From Liolophura sinensis (lineage: Eukaryota > Mollusca > Polyplacophora > Chitonida > Chitonidae): 64,000 nt of DNA. Where the stretch lies: the NCBI RefSeq assembly GCF_032854445.1, contig NC_088302.1, forward strand, positions 37,762,191 to 37,826,190, read 5' to 3'. The position numbers were made by a program, and so were the translations under genes. The notes under the pieces were generated by a model. The model was not told the origin of the DNA. It was given only the letters and a program-made list of their open reading frames with translations, and made no database searches. Below are positions 48,487 through 61,741 of the stretch, piece after piece (position 1 is the stretch's first letter; every line of letters starts with the position of its first letter).

Positions 48487-51400
48487 CCAGCGCCTTTAAA
48501 CATTCAGCAACGGGTCACTCTCTATTCATGCGGTTGTGAAACGGATCAGATTTGAACCCTGAGCAACTACAGTACAAGCTGGTAACTTATTAACTCCTCC
48601 ATATAATATGGAGGTAAAACAGTCATTGGTTTAAGCAGTGAGATCTACTTATACTGTTTCGATTATGGATTAACGAAAAGCTTCAGCTCAGTTCAGAAAT
48701 AAATATCATTCTTCGCGATTACAACAAATGCGTTTTTTGTTTTGTTTTTTTTTTTTTGTTTTTTTTGTTTTTTTCGCATTGTAACTGTACCACTCGAATG
48801 GCAGTTAAATTTTTGCAACTGAAAACTATTTACGCCTAGTTTCCTACTATATAGGTTACAACCCGAAACACCGTTCAGGGCTTTGAATTGAAACTTGTTG
48901 CATGGATTCACAATAATGAGTTAATGATCGTGCTCGGGATTCGGCCCTTTTCGTCTCCCTTTGGCAAAATTGTTGACGTTTTTGTTCTGTTGCTGACTCG
49001 GAATTAGTTCAACTAATTCTGAAATATTAGCATATTCTGTAGGATGTTACGTCGCTAGTAAGGGGGGCAACTCGGGCAACATCAGTTCGACTTGATATGA
49101 ATGAGAATTTGGGTCAGCCATATAATCGGCAAACATTAATCCGCAAATCGACCAGGCCTGCAACTCCGCTTTCCTTGCGCATAGCACTGTAACGATGGAA
49201 GGTGATTTCCCTGAGGTTACCCATGTGGGGGATGGGGCTTTGTCAGCAGAAGAAAATAGCTTCTACTGGACCGATTATTCACTAATATCCACAGTGATCT
49301 ATAGTAGACACTTATTCAATTTGAAGAGCTGTAAACGTGGGTCTTCTTATCAACAGTATCCTGTTATCGACCTTTCCCCCGGAGATGTGTGCCCCACCCG
49401 TCGTGCGCCACAGTGATTTAGCCGGCTATGGTGACCTTGGTTGATCCCAGCCTGCCATTCCTGCCGAGTGTAAGCCGGGTGACAGTGGCGGGCTACCGGT
49501 CCTCGATAACCACCAACTGGTGCCTCAACATAACTCTCACATTCAGATTGCTTTCTGCTAAGGATTCGGGATTTACTGGGGGACAAGGAATTGACAACGA
49601 TTTGATCACATCATTAACCACTATTGTCACAAACCCAAAAACTGCCTGGAGAATTTGAAGGTAGGTAAGAGAAACTTGAACGCATGAATTCGCCAGGGGT
49701 AATTGGTTAATATAAGATATCAAACACGATCGAAGTCTGGGTAATAATGATCTTTTGTCACGGGTGGGATCAGGTATCAAGTGATTGTTTCTTACAGGTG
49801 GTATTTTGAAACAGCGCAATGCGTTTAAGGTAATGCCCCGCGAAAACAGTGATCTGCATGGTGTAAGCCGTTTGCTATAGGAAGCTTAATCCCTTAATCC
49901 GTGTTATATGCATATAGGTGTCCATGACGGCCCTCTAGCACACTATGTCAAAATCTGCTGAAATAAAGACCGTCTGTATAGAAGATCATCACATCAGCTG
50001 ACGTGAACACGTCGTACTATGAAGCCTGCTCAGCGTGAAAAGGTTCTTTGTTTACGAGATGTCTTTCCCTTTGTTTGCATGCACTTAGACGTCCTTGCTT
50101 AGAGCGTGTTGCAAAAATGTGGAAAATATCCTGTATATCGCTAAGCACTGAACAAAATGTTATGTTTAGAACTCCCGGATTTAGCCTATATTTCTCTATT
50201 CACCGGAAAGCCCTGTTCTCTAGCTTACTTGCAATTTCAATGAAGCTGTATAGGTATTAACATATTTACTCATTCCTGCATGGAATTACCTTAAGAATAT
50301 TCTTAACGTTGATTACTATAGCCACTAGTGTGAATTTGTGTAGGGCAGGTGTGGTCAAATTATATTCCTTCATTCCTGGAGATGTGGCAGTCCTAAATAC
50401 TAGGGACAACAGTAAATCTCGGATCTGGGATGAGGTAGCCTCCAAGAGTCACTTTCATCGTGCTGCATAAACCGTGACAGAGGCCAGGTAAAAGTATAAT
50501 AGAGCGAAGGCCGGGGTAGAGCTGCTGTACAGGTGTATTAGAGGTCGTTTGCATTGCTTTGTCATCAAAGGCCCCTCCCCGCGGGGATCCTCTGGCACAG
50601 GGCATGGATGGGTTACCCTCAATAAGGCCTTGTCAAGCCTATACCTTTGTGTTTTTTTGTCAGATTGTCCGAAAGCTCTAATTGCTACCTGGCGGTGTGT
50701 ATAATTGCGTATAAACGGAGCCATAATGGAACATATAGCGAGAGTGTTGACTGTTCCGATCGCTGGCATGTAAAGCCTGCGTAACGTGCTGATCTCGCCA
50801 ACAAGAACACGTCAGAATGCGTCACCTTTCCAGGCCGAGGACCATGCTTCTGAGGTTGAAGCATGCATCTTGATCAGTTACCAATAACCGCTGCATAGCA
50901 CAAATATTCCATCCTTAGCGACAAAGACCGTTGTCCCCACACCACACGTGCTTCTTCTGTGACACACTCTGATGCCCCGATCGATTCGCTGGAGTCCCTA
51001 CATAGCCAAAACAATATGAAGCCTGTCGCCTCCACACACAGCGTTGTCATATATATGTCGGGTTGGACTCAGAAGAAGTCGTCATAAATTCATCATTAAG
51101 CATGTACGCGTTTAGATCCAGCTTGAAGGTTTGAAGGTGAAATTTAGTTAGTCATAAAGGACATGTTCACATAATGAACAGATCAATAGTGTCATTTTAA
51201 ACCACTATCGAAAGGGATGTCACAATCGGAGTACCGCTAGCCATCATGAATGTTGTGGACTAAACCAGTAATTGACATGTATGTCGCTGATAACATTAGA
51301 TGCACGGCTGTAAGTTAGGTATCTCATACAAGGCACGGTGGTTGCCTTCGGACTATATCTCGTTTCTTCCGTCATCTAACCAAAACCCTGTCGTAGGAGA

Positions 51401-52154
51401 AGTAAACATTGAATATATATACGAATATATATAATTTTCAAAAGACCAGCATATAAATATAAATTTTGCACTGTGCATGCAGTGTGACTGTATTTACGAC
51501 AGAACATATATATGTCTATAAATTTCTCCAGAGATATCATTAGATGATTGGACAAATCATCCCAAATGATAGACGAGGATGATTCTGAGATAGTTAATGT
51601 AGTTTAAGTGTTATTAAAATTAAGCACCCGAGGTGGTATTTTCTCTGTAAACTTTGTGTATGGAGAAGTCAGCGAACCGTGTCAACAAACTTATTGTATG
51701 TCTTTGTTTGATAGGCAAGTGTGTGGGTTCAAGACCTCGTGTGCAGCTTTATTATTTTTTCTTAACGGAAGCTGTATTTTGTGTACTTTTTCCACAAATG
51801 ACAATTGCTTGTTGACGTGATGGCAAAAAGAAAACTTCCTCTGGTTGACTTCGGGTCGTTTTTCATAAACAGTATTGGAAGATTGTATGGTGGCTCTTCA
51901 AGCATCTGCATGTATGATATCCCACACATTGCTTGATTTGAATTCTGTGAAGCTGCAGTCGACCGTCACCTCCCATAGTTAGATCAGAGTTTTGGAGATT
52001 TGAGAAGGTAACTGGAGAATGTAATTGAACATGTTTGTGGTGCGTGGTTTGCGAGTCTCTGTATATATGTATTGTAATGGCTTGGTGTGAACAAGATACG
52101 CCAAGATGCCATGGCTACGGTGTATGTGGCGCGTTATGTCATAGCAGTTCTGAG

Positions 52155-52520
52155 GAGTAGATGCACAACGTAGTAGACATACGAAACTGGTGTAGTAGAT
52201 TCAGTGTAGTAGATTCGAAACTGTTCCTTCCTCGGTGTATTATCTACGAGACTGGTGCTTCTTTAGCGAAGTATATACGAAACTGGTGCTCCCTCAGCGT
52301 AGTATATACGAAATTGGTAATTCCTCAGCGTAGTATATACGAAACTGGTGCTTCTTCAGCGTTGTATAATTATGCAAAAGTGATGCTTCTTCAGGGTAGT
52401 AGACACGAAACTGGTGCTTTTTTAGCGTAGTATAATGATGCGAAAGTGATGCTTCTTCAATGTAGTAGATACGAAACTGGTGATTCTTCAGTGTAGTAGA
52501 TAAGAAACTGGTGCTTTTTC
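52155..52520. repeat. ~31-bp degenerate minisatellite
   Basis: Units of the form GTAGTATATACGAAACTGGT then GCTTCTTCAGC recur about a dozen times with substitutions and some units altered to AATGATGCGAAAGTGATGC. Short open frames over it are repeat artefacts. Confidence 0.85.
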
Positions 52521-53009
52521 CAGCCGTTATACTTGTTAAGTTTTTGGCCCATTTGTCCGTATCCCACGCGCATTGATGGCGCGATCAAACCAGTTACCTG
52601 TATGGCGTGTACAACGTCTTTAAGTAAGCATGATTGGCCACCTTTACTTAAAAAGTTTCTATGAGAATTTTGTCTACTTGCTGCATATACAATACAGAGG
52701 GAAGTAGGAGAGCAGGGACTTTCTCTTCCACCGCCCAACCCCAATCGTCGTTATTAATATTAATTAAAAACTGGAGACAATCCATCAAGTGCGATGGCCT
52801 CCTTACTGTCCAGCCACAACTCTCGTCACAGTACGTAAAGATGGACCTGTCTAGGGCAGGTGTACTGGCCCGCTTCTCCGTCCAGTCTTTGCCATCTTCT
52901 TCACTGAAGACAGCTAATCAGAGACTGTTCGATGATCTCGATCCGTTGAAACCTTTGTAAAGGTGCAGTGATACAATTGTGTCCTTCAGTAATGCACGGC
53001 AAATGCAGT

Positions 53010-53560
53010 CCGTTAGAATCAGTCTCCGTCTATGATTTGGCTGAGATGCATTCGCAGTGAAATACACGATCCATTCATAACAGTCGTTGATGGTCTTCAT
53101 CAAAAACTCCCTTGAGGAGCAATGGTCTTCACCTTTCGTCGGTGACACACACCATGAAATATTTCGTCAAGGTATAGTAATCTCTTTTCTCTCCCGTTCC
53201 GGACAGTGATCGTTATACGAGACAATCGCTTGAAAAGGAAACTTTGCGATGGTTTCCGTCTGTGACTTTGTTGAGGTGCATTGCCGTCATACATCATCCA
53301 TTCTCCACAGTCATCATTATAATGGAGAGTCAGTCAAAATCTTTTCATCGGTCTCCGCCTATGACTGTTGAGGTGAACTGGTGTCCTTAACCATCCTACT
53401 TTGCCTAGTGTATCTGAGAGCGAGTCAAAGTTTTTGTTGCGGAGAATTGGTCTCCAGCACCATCCATTCCTGACAGTCATTTTTTGTGATTGAGAGTCAA
53501 AGTTTTTTCACTGGTCTTCGTCTGTTGATATGAACTGACTTCCTTCACAAGCCATATTTC
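53010..53560. repeat. Highly degenerate tandem repeat
   Basis: Motifs such as GTCTCCGTCTATGA, GAGGTGCATT, CCATCCATTC with CACAGTCAT, and GAGAGTCA-TCAAA recur in the same order at irregular spacing of roughly 100-230 bp. I read it as an old array of 100-bp-scale units. Confidence 0.45.
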
Positions 53561-54415
53561 GCACCATTGTAAGAGAAAATCAGCTTATCAGATACTATCA
53601 GAACTCCGTCAAAGACTTTCGCGTTTTCAGTGGGCATGCACCACCATCACTCATGGGTTAGAATAAACTGTGGCAACCACCAGACTGCATGACCTAAATT
53701 TCCTGACTGTTTTGTGCAGCGTTGTGCATCTATATTTAAATGTAGACCAGGAACGTGTGTAACAACCACTCAAGAGAATTGCGCAAATTACCGTTTTCAG
53801 CTGGCCTGCTCGTGCGTGCCCCGACCAGTGGGTTCTCTTACCAGTGAGGGTTCTCATGGGCATGGCCCGACCAGCAGGCCCTAACCTAACCCATGACTCA
53901 CACCTCATCTAGTCTAATTTACTCTCTTATGGACACATCATTATTTTCTACTCTGCATCAGCATGTATATATATTCAAACGCGCATGTACTCTCCGAACT
54001 GTTATATATACGTCCATACCATCCCCTCACCGCGACTTTAATATCAAGCCCAACACAAATATACCGACAGGCATAAATATACGCGTTGTGCCTGGGGACC
54101 ACCTTTGAGCAAAACAATTATCTGTGGTGTTAATTATAGCTGTGGATGGGAGATAATACAAATGCTTATGTTGTTATACGCGCACAAGCTCTAATTGTCG
54201 TTGAAATCAGCCTGGCACAGTACCTCCGGTTACAAATTCGCTGTACATGATTCATACACACCACTAAATAACCATCTAAGGTCACCAGGTCGATGCGAGA
54301 ACACGGAGTGTATAATTTGTCACCTTGGCCTGACCGGACCTGAGGCGGCATATTGTACAGTCAGCCATGTACACGATCATTGTTCTGGACATGGTGTGTA
54401 CTGTATATCATGCTA

Positions 54416-54659
54416 GGGGCCTCCGTGGCCAAAGTGATTAGCGTGTCTCTTACCATGCCTCTCACCATGCCATGCGGTCACTGTGAGTTCAAGTCCAGCT
54501 CATGCTGGCTTCCTCACTGGTCGTACGTGGGAAGATCTGCCATGCAGCAACTTGCGGGTGGTCGTGTGTTTCCTTCGGGCTCTACCATAATTCTGGCCAC
54601 CGTCGTATAAGTGAAATATTCTTGAGTACGTCGTAAAACACCAATCAAATGTAATAAAC
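54416..54659 (+). mobile_element. Family-1 SINE
   Basis: It begins GGGGCCTCCGTGGCCAAAGT, has GAGTTCAAGTCC (B-box-like) and ends CACCAATCAAATGTAATAAA. Small internal deletions suggest it is moderately old. Confidence 0.88.
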
Positions 54660-54783
54660 AACTTTACCATGCATCCAAGGACTGGAATAATGGAATAATT
54701 CTATGCTTCTGCATTTATGAATGCAAGCCATTCATACATGTACATGTATACACGAGGAGGAGGCCCTACAGTGAAAATGAACT

Positions 54784-54830
54784 TGTAATTAGTTTTCTCT
54801 AACAATTGTAATTAGTTTTCTCTAACAATA
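54784..54830. repeat. Two tandem copies of a 24-bp segment
   Basis: TGTAATTAGTTTTCTCTAAC followed by AAT is repeated exactly once, head to tail. Confidence 0.9.
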
Positions 54831-54889
54831 CAGATTTAAAGTGTGAAACGACGATTTAGCGTCTATGAGCCATTGTACTGTGCGACCTA

Positions 54890-55115
54890 CAAAGTAGGCC
54901 TGTATGTATCAGAGAGCAAGGGGACATGACTGGTTGCCCCGGTATCAGCATAATGTGGCTGGGTGGAATGTCTTGTCTGGTGTCTTCGGCATGATACTTC
55001 AGTGGCGGCAGCTCTTTGGGGGCATGAACTCGCCCGGCTACAAGAAGAAACAATATATGTGCATACAGCTAATGGCTCCTCCCTGTCATATGGTTGAAAC
55101 ATTGTTAAGTACGGT
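54890..55115 (+). mobile_element. Second-family SINE body, plus strand
   Basis: GGTTGCCCCGGTATCAGCAT, then CTTCGGCATGATACTTCAGT and CATATGGTTGAAACATTGTT, with AAGTACGG, matches the family-2 body and 3' end. The head is truncated near 54890. Confidence 0.65.
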
Positions 55116-57417
55116 ATTAAACAAAAGTATATATCTATATATGCAAATACACATTCTTGTTACTGGGTAATATTCCATGTAACAATACTCAATCAATGTT
55201 TCTATACACTGGTTTGTTCAAGTTATGCGCTTTATTATAAGGATACGTATTGTGAACAAATGGACTATTGTGTTAACTTGTGTCATGAAAAATCCCTGTG
55301 AAATGCGGGCATTACAGAACCCAAAAAATATCAAAAAATGACGAATGATTGAGTGAGTGTAAGCGTCAGGTCCGACATGTGTATACCAGTCAAAGACCAT
55401 GAAGGAGCATTCCAAGTCAATAAAGCGCATGATCCAGCGCCAACGAATCAGAAACGTAACGATATGTACACGTAAGAGAATGCATCACAACAGTAAGTAA
55501 AGATGGTAGCGTGTAACAGAAAGGCAGTAATCATTTTTCAGTGATGCTCACAGGGTATGCTCGCATCGATATTCTAGGCATGACATGTACAATTTAAATT
55601 TAAAACTCGTATAATTAGTGAATAATTTCCTTGTCGAATACATTCTCAGTTGCGCTTTAGTTGAGTTATCTTGTTGTAGTTATACGTTAGCCCTACGAGA
55701 GTATAGCAAGTATGAGGTTTGTATCAGACAAAGTAAAGAGCCTATGACCATGTCGTTTATGGCGTGGGAACAGAAATATTTATATTTTGTCGGGCACGGC
55801 AGTTGCGATAATGGGCTGTTGCATTATCATGAAAAAGGTGTTTTATGTGAGTTATTATCATTATTATTAGTGTCATGTAGTGTACGTTCCCATAGCGACA
55901 GCGTAATTGTGGAACCCTTTATGTTCATCTTTATAACTGCGAATTAACAACTCCACTATCATGCAGATAGATGTTTGAGCAGAGTTAACTACAATACTTT
56001 TGCTCATTGTTTATAATCGTGTGTAATTACATTCGAATGTAATGTAACCTATCTTCGCTGTGATTACGAAATCTTCGATATGACAAAACATATTTGCCTG
56101 AGAGTCATTCTAAATTTATCAAAGGCATGACTGTGTGAAGAAGTCTGCAGTATTTTTAACAAACACACCCACTGTATGTAACAAACCATTTATACTTGCA
56201 ACGAAGAAAGCCTACGACGTGCATACATAATTACAGTATTTTTATACAGTGGGAAAATAGTCAGACAGATTTTTATTTTACGGTTGGAAGAGCACTATCA
56301 GATAGCCCTGAAACTCAGTAATTGTATACGGGGTTGAGTGTGCACTAAGTATGGTAGACCAGAACGGTCACACACTTATAGATGTAATTATTCATACAGA
56401 TGCATCAACTGACACTTCAAAACCTTTTTAGCCTCGGAAAATCTGTACTTCAGTGCTTCTGTGGTGAGGATAACTTTCCGTTGCCTTGTCAATTATATCA
56501 TGACAACATGATTCATCTGTCGTGGTTCATCTGTGGTTCATCTGTGGTTCATATGTCGTGACATGAGCAATGTAGTTATATTTCACTGTCAACTATATGA
56601 TCATAAACCATCGAAAAGCTTTGTTCCATTAGATCACAGTGTTTTTCAGATGCATAATCATCCAATTATTTGGCCACAAAAGTTGTTTTTTTTTTCGAGA
56701 CATGGATACACTGGAGTAATTACAAAGAAATGCGGACTTTCTGCTCTCCCATAAACTGCGGAGGCTATACATGCAGCGTTGTACATGTATATTCACATAC
56801 TGCGAATCGTTATACGCCGGCAGTGCAAGGACTTTTGTATCCAGTTACACACGTGGTGGGTTTTAACCTGAATGTCCCAAAATAGTGGAAAAAAAATTCT
56901 TAACTCATTGTGTCACAAAATGTGTAAGTTCTTTAACCTACATACCTTACTTGCTTAGAGCAATTGTGCGGCTCAAAAATGCGACAATGAGGAACACATG
57001 CGGGCTTTGTATGTCACACCCACTGACAGGGCCAGAGTAAAACCCAACGACGTAATATTGCAGGCTTATACGATTACTGTGTGTAAAGTCTCGTGGATAG
57101 GTGGAAACTGAAAACGGCCTGAATGGACGTCACAGTATTGGTGTGAACAAAAGAACAGTGGCATTTAATTCAAGAGTATTTTCAACTGTTTGACAACTCA
57201 TGGGCATATGATGTTTAAAATGTATTGCATCGCCAATTTCACTGATGTGCGTGTGAAATGTCGCCATGACTGTCGTCAACGTTATTCAGTAGGACGCCGT
57301 AATTTCCACAAAATAAGCAGATCGGAATCATCGCGATATAGAGCACCCAGATGGTGTACATGTAGAGAAGAAGTCTATGTATATGTGTTTAACCTCTCAG
57401 GAATTATTCGTTTTGTT

Positions 57418-57475
57418 TTATTTTTTACGTGTTTTAACGTCGCACTTATTAAGAATATTTCACTTACACCACTCC
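57418..57475 (-). mobile_element. Degenerate SINE tail
   Basis: TTTTACGTGTTTTAACGTCG then AAGAATATTTCACTTAC resembles the reverse-complemented family-1 tail. Confidence 0.45.
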
Positions 57476-58399
57476 GGTTAGGTTTACGGGTTTGACGGAA
57501 ATCTGTAAGAGCTTGAAAAAAATCAATTCATTTCGCCAAAAAATCGGCAAGCTTACAACTGCATTCCATATTGGTTAGCGCACTTCTTCTTCAAGGTCAA
57601 GGTCCAACCGGTTGCTGTGAGAGCGATGCGTTATTCCAACGAGTCAGCGATTGAAGCCCCTTTAAAGCATTAAAGTGGGCATAAAGTAAAAAGGAATGTG
57701 TGCCTTAAAATGGAGGCGACAGAGCTTTGTTTATAAGTATTTAAGTTATTTTTTTACATTTTTAGTTAATGTAATCAGAAATCACACCACTTAATTGGAT
57801 ATAATCAAATGCTTTTCAATGTGCATCCAAAATTCTAAAAAAAAAAAAAAAAAAAAATGAAATGAAAATACCTCTGGGTACTTTTGCGACAGGACTTTGA
57901 ATGACACTAACTTTGTTACATTGTTTATGTTCACTGTTAACATGTGTCATATTATACAGCGCCACATACAATCTTACATGAGCAGCCTGTACATGCAAAG
58001 CTGAGATTTTCGTTACCGGTGTAGGCCAATATGTATAGCATACCACGGCGACATGAGACTTGACATAAATACAGTCTCCACTACAGATAAGGAGCCAGGA
58101 TTGCAGTACTGTGGAGAGCAATCTTGACCTTGTTTTGTGTAGTAAGTGCAAATTCCTGTTTTTGTCACATCCATAATATAATGTATAGACATGAGTTTAC
58201 CGGATTCAGGTTACTAGATGAAAAACCGCTGAACACGTATCCATATGACACTCTGTCCTTTTATATTATCGCAGCGTTTTAACCAAATTTTCGCTTTAAT
58301 CTAATTATTTTGATAATTATGTACATTAGAAAATACGGAAGCTTTATGTTATAATTGAGGGAAATCAAGACAGAATTGACAACATTTTTTTATGTTTCA

Positions 58400-58920
58400 T
58401 TAATTGAGAGGTATCGATAAAGGTTTAAACTGACCTTTGTCGTGATTATAATGCATCTGATACTCTTCAATACTGTAGTTGCAACATACAGCAAGTGACC
58501 TTTATGTGGTGGTTGTAATGTATGTGAAAGTGTCATTGTAACATGTAAATAGAGGTGTAGCTTGACCCTGATGTCGTGAGTGTAATGTATATATCTGAAA
58601 GTCTCGGTTGTTGTGGTTGTACCATACAGCAAGACGTCTGTAATGACCTTGATGTGGTGTTTACAATGCAGGTTAAACTGTCATTGATCTACCTTGACCG
58701 TAATGTCGTGTTTATACGTATATGAAAGTCTCATCAGTTGTAAAATAAGAGACGGAAGACTAAATTTCCTTTAATATAGTGATTATAATATACCAGAGAG
58801 ACTCAATAGTTGTAACAGAGATAAAACCTTTCTATGGTGAATATGGGAGTTCATGTTAAAGTCAGTCTTGACCTAAATATCTTGATTAGGTACAATATAC
58901 CTGACAAGTGGTTTTCTTAT
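58400..58920. repeat. Degenerate tandem repeat with TGACCTTGATGTCGTG core
   Basis: Units carrying TGACC-T-ATGT-GTG, TATAATGTAT and GAAAGTCTCA-TTGTTGTA recur at roughly 60-80 bp with heavy divergence. No coding signal. Confidence 0.6.
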
Positions 58921-59099
58921 TCGCTATACAAGACGGAAGTTCAAATGTAGTGTTTAAAAACCCATATGCTATCAGTTATAATAATGGCGTGAATGCAGTT
59001 GGCTTTAATATATTTTGGACATTTCAACGCCCATTCATTGTTCTAGCTGCAATGCAGGATGGAATGAAAATTAATGAATGATTACTTAACGCACATCCG

Positions 59100-59514
59100 C
59101 AGTTATATTTCAGCCATATATCGTGGCCACAGAATGCAATGTGTGAATGATTATGGCGTAAGGCCACATCGGCAACATTTCAGCGAATATCGTGGCGACA
59201 GAATGGAATGTGAATGTATGAATGATTATGGCGTAGGGCCACATCGGCAATATTTCAGCGAATATCGAGGCGACAGAATGCAATGTGAATGTATGAAGGA
59301 TTATGGCGTAACGCCACATCGGTAACATTTCAGCCATATCGAGGCGACAGAATGCAATGTGAATGTGTGAATGATTATGGCATAAGGCCACATCGGCAAC
59401 ATTTCAGCGAATATCGTGGCGGCAGAGTGGAACGTGCATGTATGAATGATTATGGAGTAACGCCACATCGGCAACATTTCAGCGAATATTGTGGCGACAG
59501 AATGGAATGTGAAA
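59100..59514. repeat. 75-bp minisatellite, five to six copies
   Basis: The unit contains GATTATGGCGTA at 59149, 59224, 59299, 59373 and 59448, spaced 75, 75, 74 and 75 bp. The rest reads GGCCACATCGGCAACATTTC, AGCGAATATCGTGGCGACAG, AATGGAATGTGAATG. Because 75 is a multiple of three, both strands stay open across units, apart from the one-base shift in the 74-bp unit. Confidence 0.95.
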
Positions 59515-60575
59515 CTTATCCAGCGAATTCAGGAGCACGCGTCGCGTTCTGACCTTGTATATAGTTGACAACACCTCCACACTGCTTGACGTGTATGTCG
59601 GTCACTTCCTGGACAACATGTGTTTGTACTGGTATTGTGTTCTCTCCTTGTATTGTTTTCCAGGTGCTAAAGTGGATTTCCTAGACTGAGGGTTGCATAA
59701 TGCTGATTGTCTTGGCTACCTATACATGCATGTATAATTATATGTGCAATACCTTGATAAGGAACAGGCCGTACAGCCTGTATGTTGTATGCAGTGCTGG
59801 TGTGCAGTATGCATAATATGTATGTTACATGCTTAATATGTATTTTAAGCATTATATGTCACCCTGCTCGTTAAATCAGTGGAGGAGGAAATTGATAACT
59901 GATGACATACCAGATGTACACGATGAACATATATTATTTTAACCCATTTGTCACAATTATTCTTTTCTTTCTGCTTATAAGCTACACCTAAAGAGAGAAC
60001 ACGTGCTTTAAGTGTTACAGTTCGCTTTTCAAACCGCATGTGCGCAAACAGATTTATGCGAGCTTCGCCCAGAAAGGGGAACAAGAGATATGAGAAATAC
60101 ATAAGGTAACGCTGCAGGGATTGAGAATAATACGAAAGAGACAAAGCACACTTCTGGAATGCGGACATTTCACCAAGCCAAGCCCCCTTTATAAATGACC
60201 TTGGTGTGAAAGAAACTTTACGTGTTTCTTCGAAACCAGCCAATATAGCGGATGATTCATAGGACTTTTTGTTAAAAAGATGTCATTGTATAAATGCGTG
60301 ATTAAAGTTGAAAAGAGGGGCTACGTGTACATTATACACCTCTTTTCTTGTGCTATCCTGTACTCGTTGTGCAAGGAATAGAACACTGTAGTTTTATGCT
60401 GTTGAAAAGCTAAAACTTTGTTTTAAGAATTGCCCTTGGTCCTCATTTATCCACTTTCTGTTATCTGAATTTCAGTCATGACCTGGGGTCTGGGTATGTA
60501 CTGGGGCTGATGTCTATGTACCGCGGAATATGATGTAATATCTGCTGAGCTGTTTCCTGTTGGTTTTTACACATT

Positions 60576-60686
60576 ATATTTATTTATCTATTTATCGGTG
60601 TTTTACACCGTACTCAAGAATATTTCACTTATATAGGCCTACATTATTTTAGGAGTAAAAACCGGACAGAGCCCGGGGGAATTTTG
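60576..60686 (-). mobile_element. Partial family-1 SINE
   Basis: ATATTTATTTATCTATTTAT, then GGTGTTTTACACCGTACTCA and AGAATATTTCACTTATATAG, ending near CGGACAGAGCCCGGGGG. The 3' half only. Confidence 0.75.
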
Positions 60687-61673
60687 CATTTTATATAGCT
60701 TTCGTTCATGACGTGTTTTCTGTTTCCTTTTCACTTGACCTGTTCACATTTTCACACCTGTAATTTAACACTAATGTTATACACCTGTATCTTAGCACAC
60801 CTATTCTGCACCTAACACACATTTATTAAAAAAAATTCTTCCACTTCGAATAAATGTACTACAAAAGTGCTGCATTTGTAATTTTTGATCAGAAACAAAA
60901 AGAATGGAATGTTCATAAATTAATGTTACATATACATATACATAAGCTTTACAGGCCATGAATGGACACCAACACAATAGTGGGTTGACAATGGAGGCAG
61001 TCAGCTATTTCAGACACGTAACCTTGAGAATTATAGAGTTAGAGAGCCGTGCATGCAGACGATATTTTTGTCAAACAACGACATATTTCAAATAACAAAT
61101 CTGTGCCTGTCTATTTTACTCTATCATTCTTTATCAAAGAGACTTGACAACAGCATAGCACCATAGTGTCGTATTCACCATTGCACTGTACAGTACATTA
61201 TGTACAGCGCTTTGACAAAAAATGTTTGACATTTCAGTCTAGTTAACTTTTGCCCCACAAAGAGAAGTACATAAAATAGACGATGGTTGAAATTTGAAAT
61301 TTGCAGAATGTGTATACATACAGTGCCTTTCATGTATATGATTGCCAAATATCGCCATTAAATTGCCATGAAAGTTAGGTTACGGGTCAAGTTTTTGAAT
61401 GATATGTTATGCACGCTTATGTTGTGATCATGAAATTAAGTTTAACAGGTCATCCTTGCTAGATTTTTTTCTTGTCTTTTTTTAATCATTTGCGAACATG
61501 TACGTTGTATAAATGTGCCTGCCTGTATGAAAAAAAACACAGTTAAAATCCTGAAGTTGTGAAATTTACGCATATGTTACATCTGTCAGAAAATGTTAAG
61601 ATCTGTACTCTACAATCATTGTCCCTTTTTTTACACATCACAACAACCAACCCATCAATATAAACCTCGGAAA

Positions 61674-61741
61674 ACATAGAATGTATAAAACATAGAATGT
61701 ATAAAACACAGAATGTATAAAACATAGAATGTATAAAACAT
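61674..61741. repeat. 16-bp tandem repeat, about four copies
   Basis: ATAGAATGTATAAAAC repeated head to tail with one substitution. Confidence 0.92.

Noticed and set aside
55618-55947. 109-codon plus-strand open frame
   Set aside because: Composition and context look random, with no family signature or splice sites that fit.
59074-59552. Overlapping open frames in the 75-bp repeat as a repeat protein
   Set aside because: A one-base length change between units breaks the frame, and no initiator or splice context is convincing.
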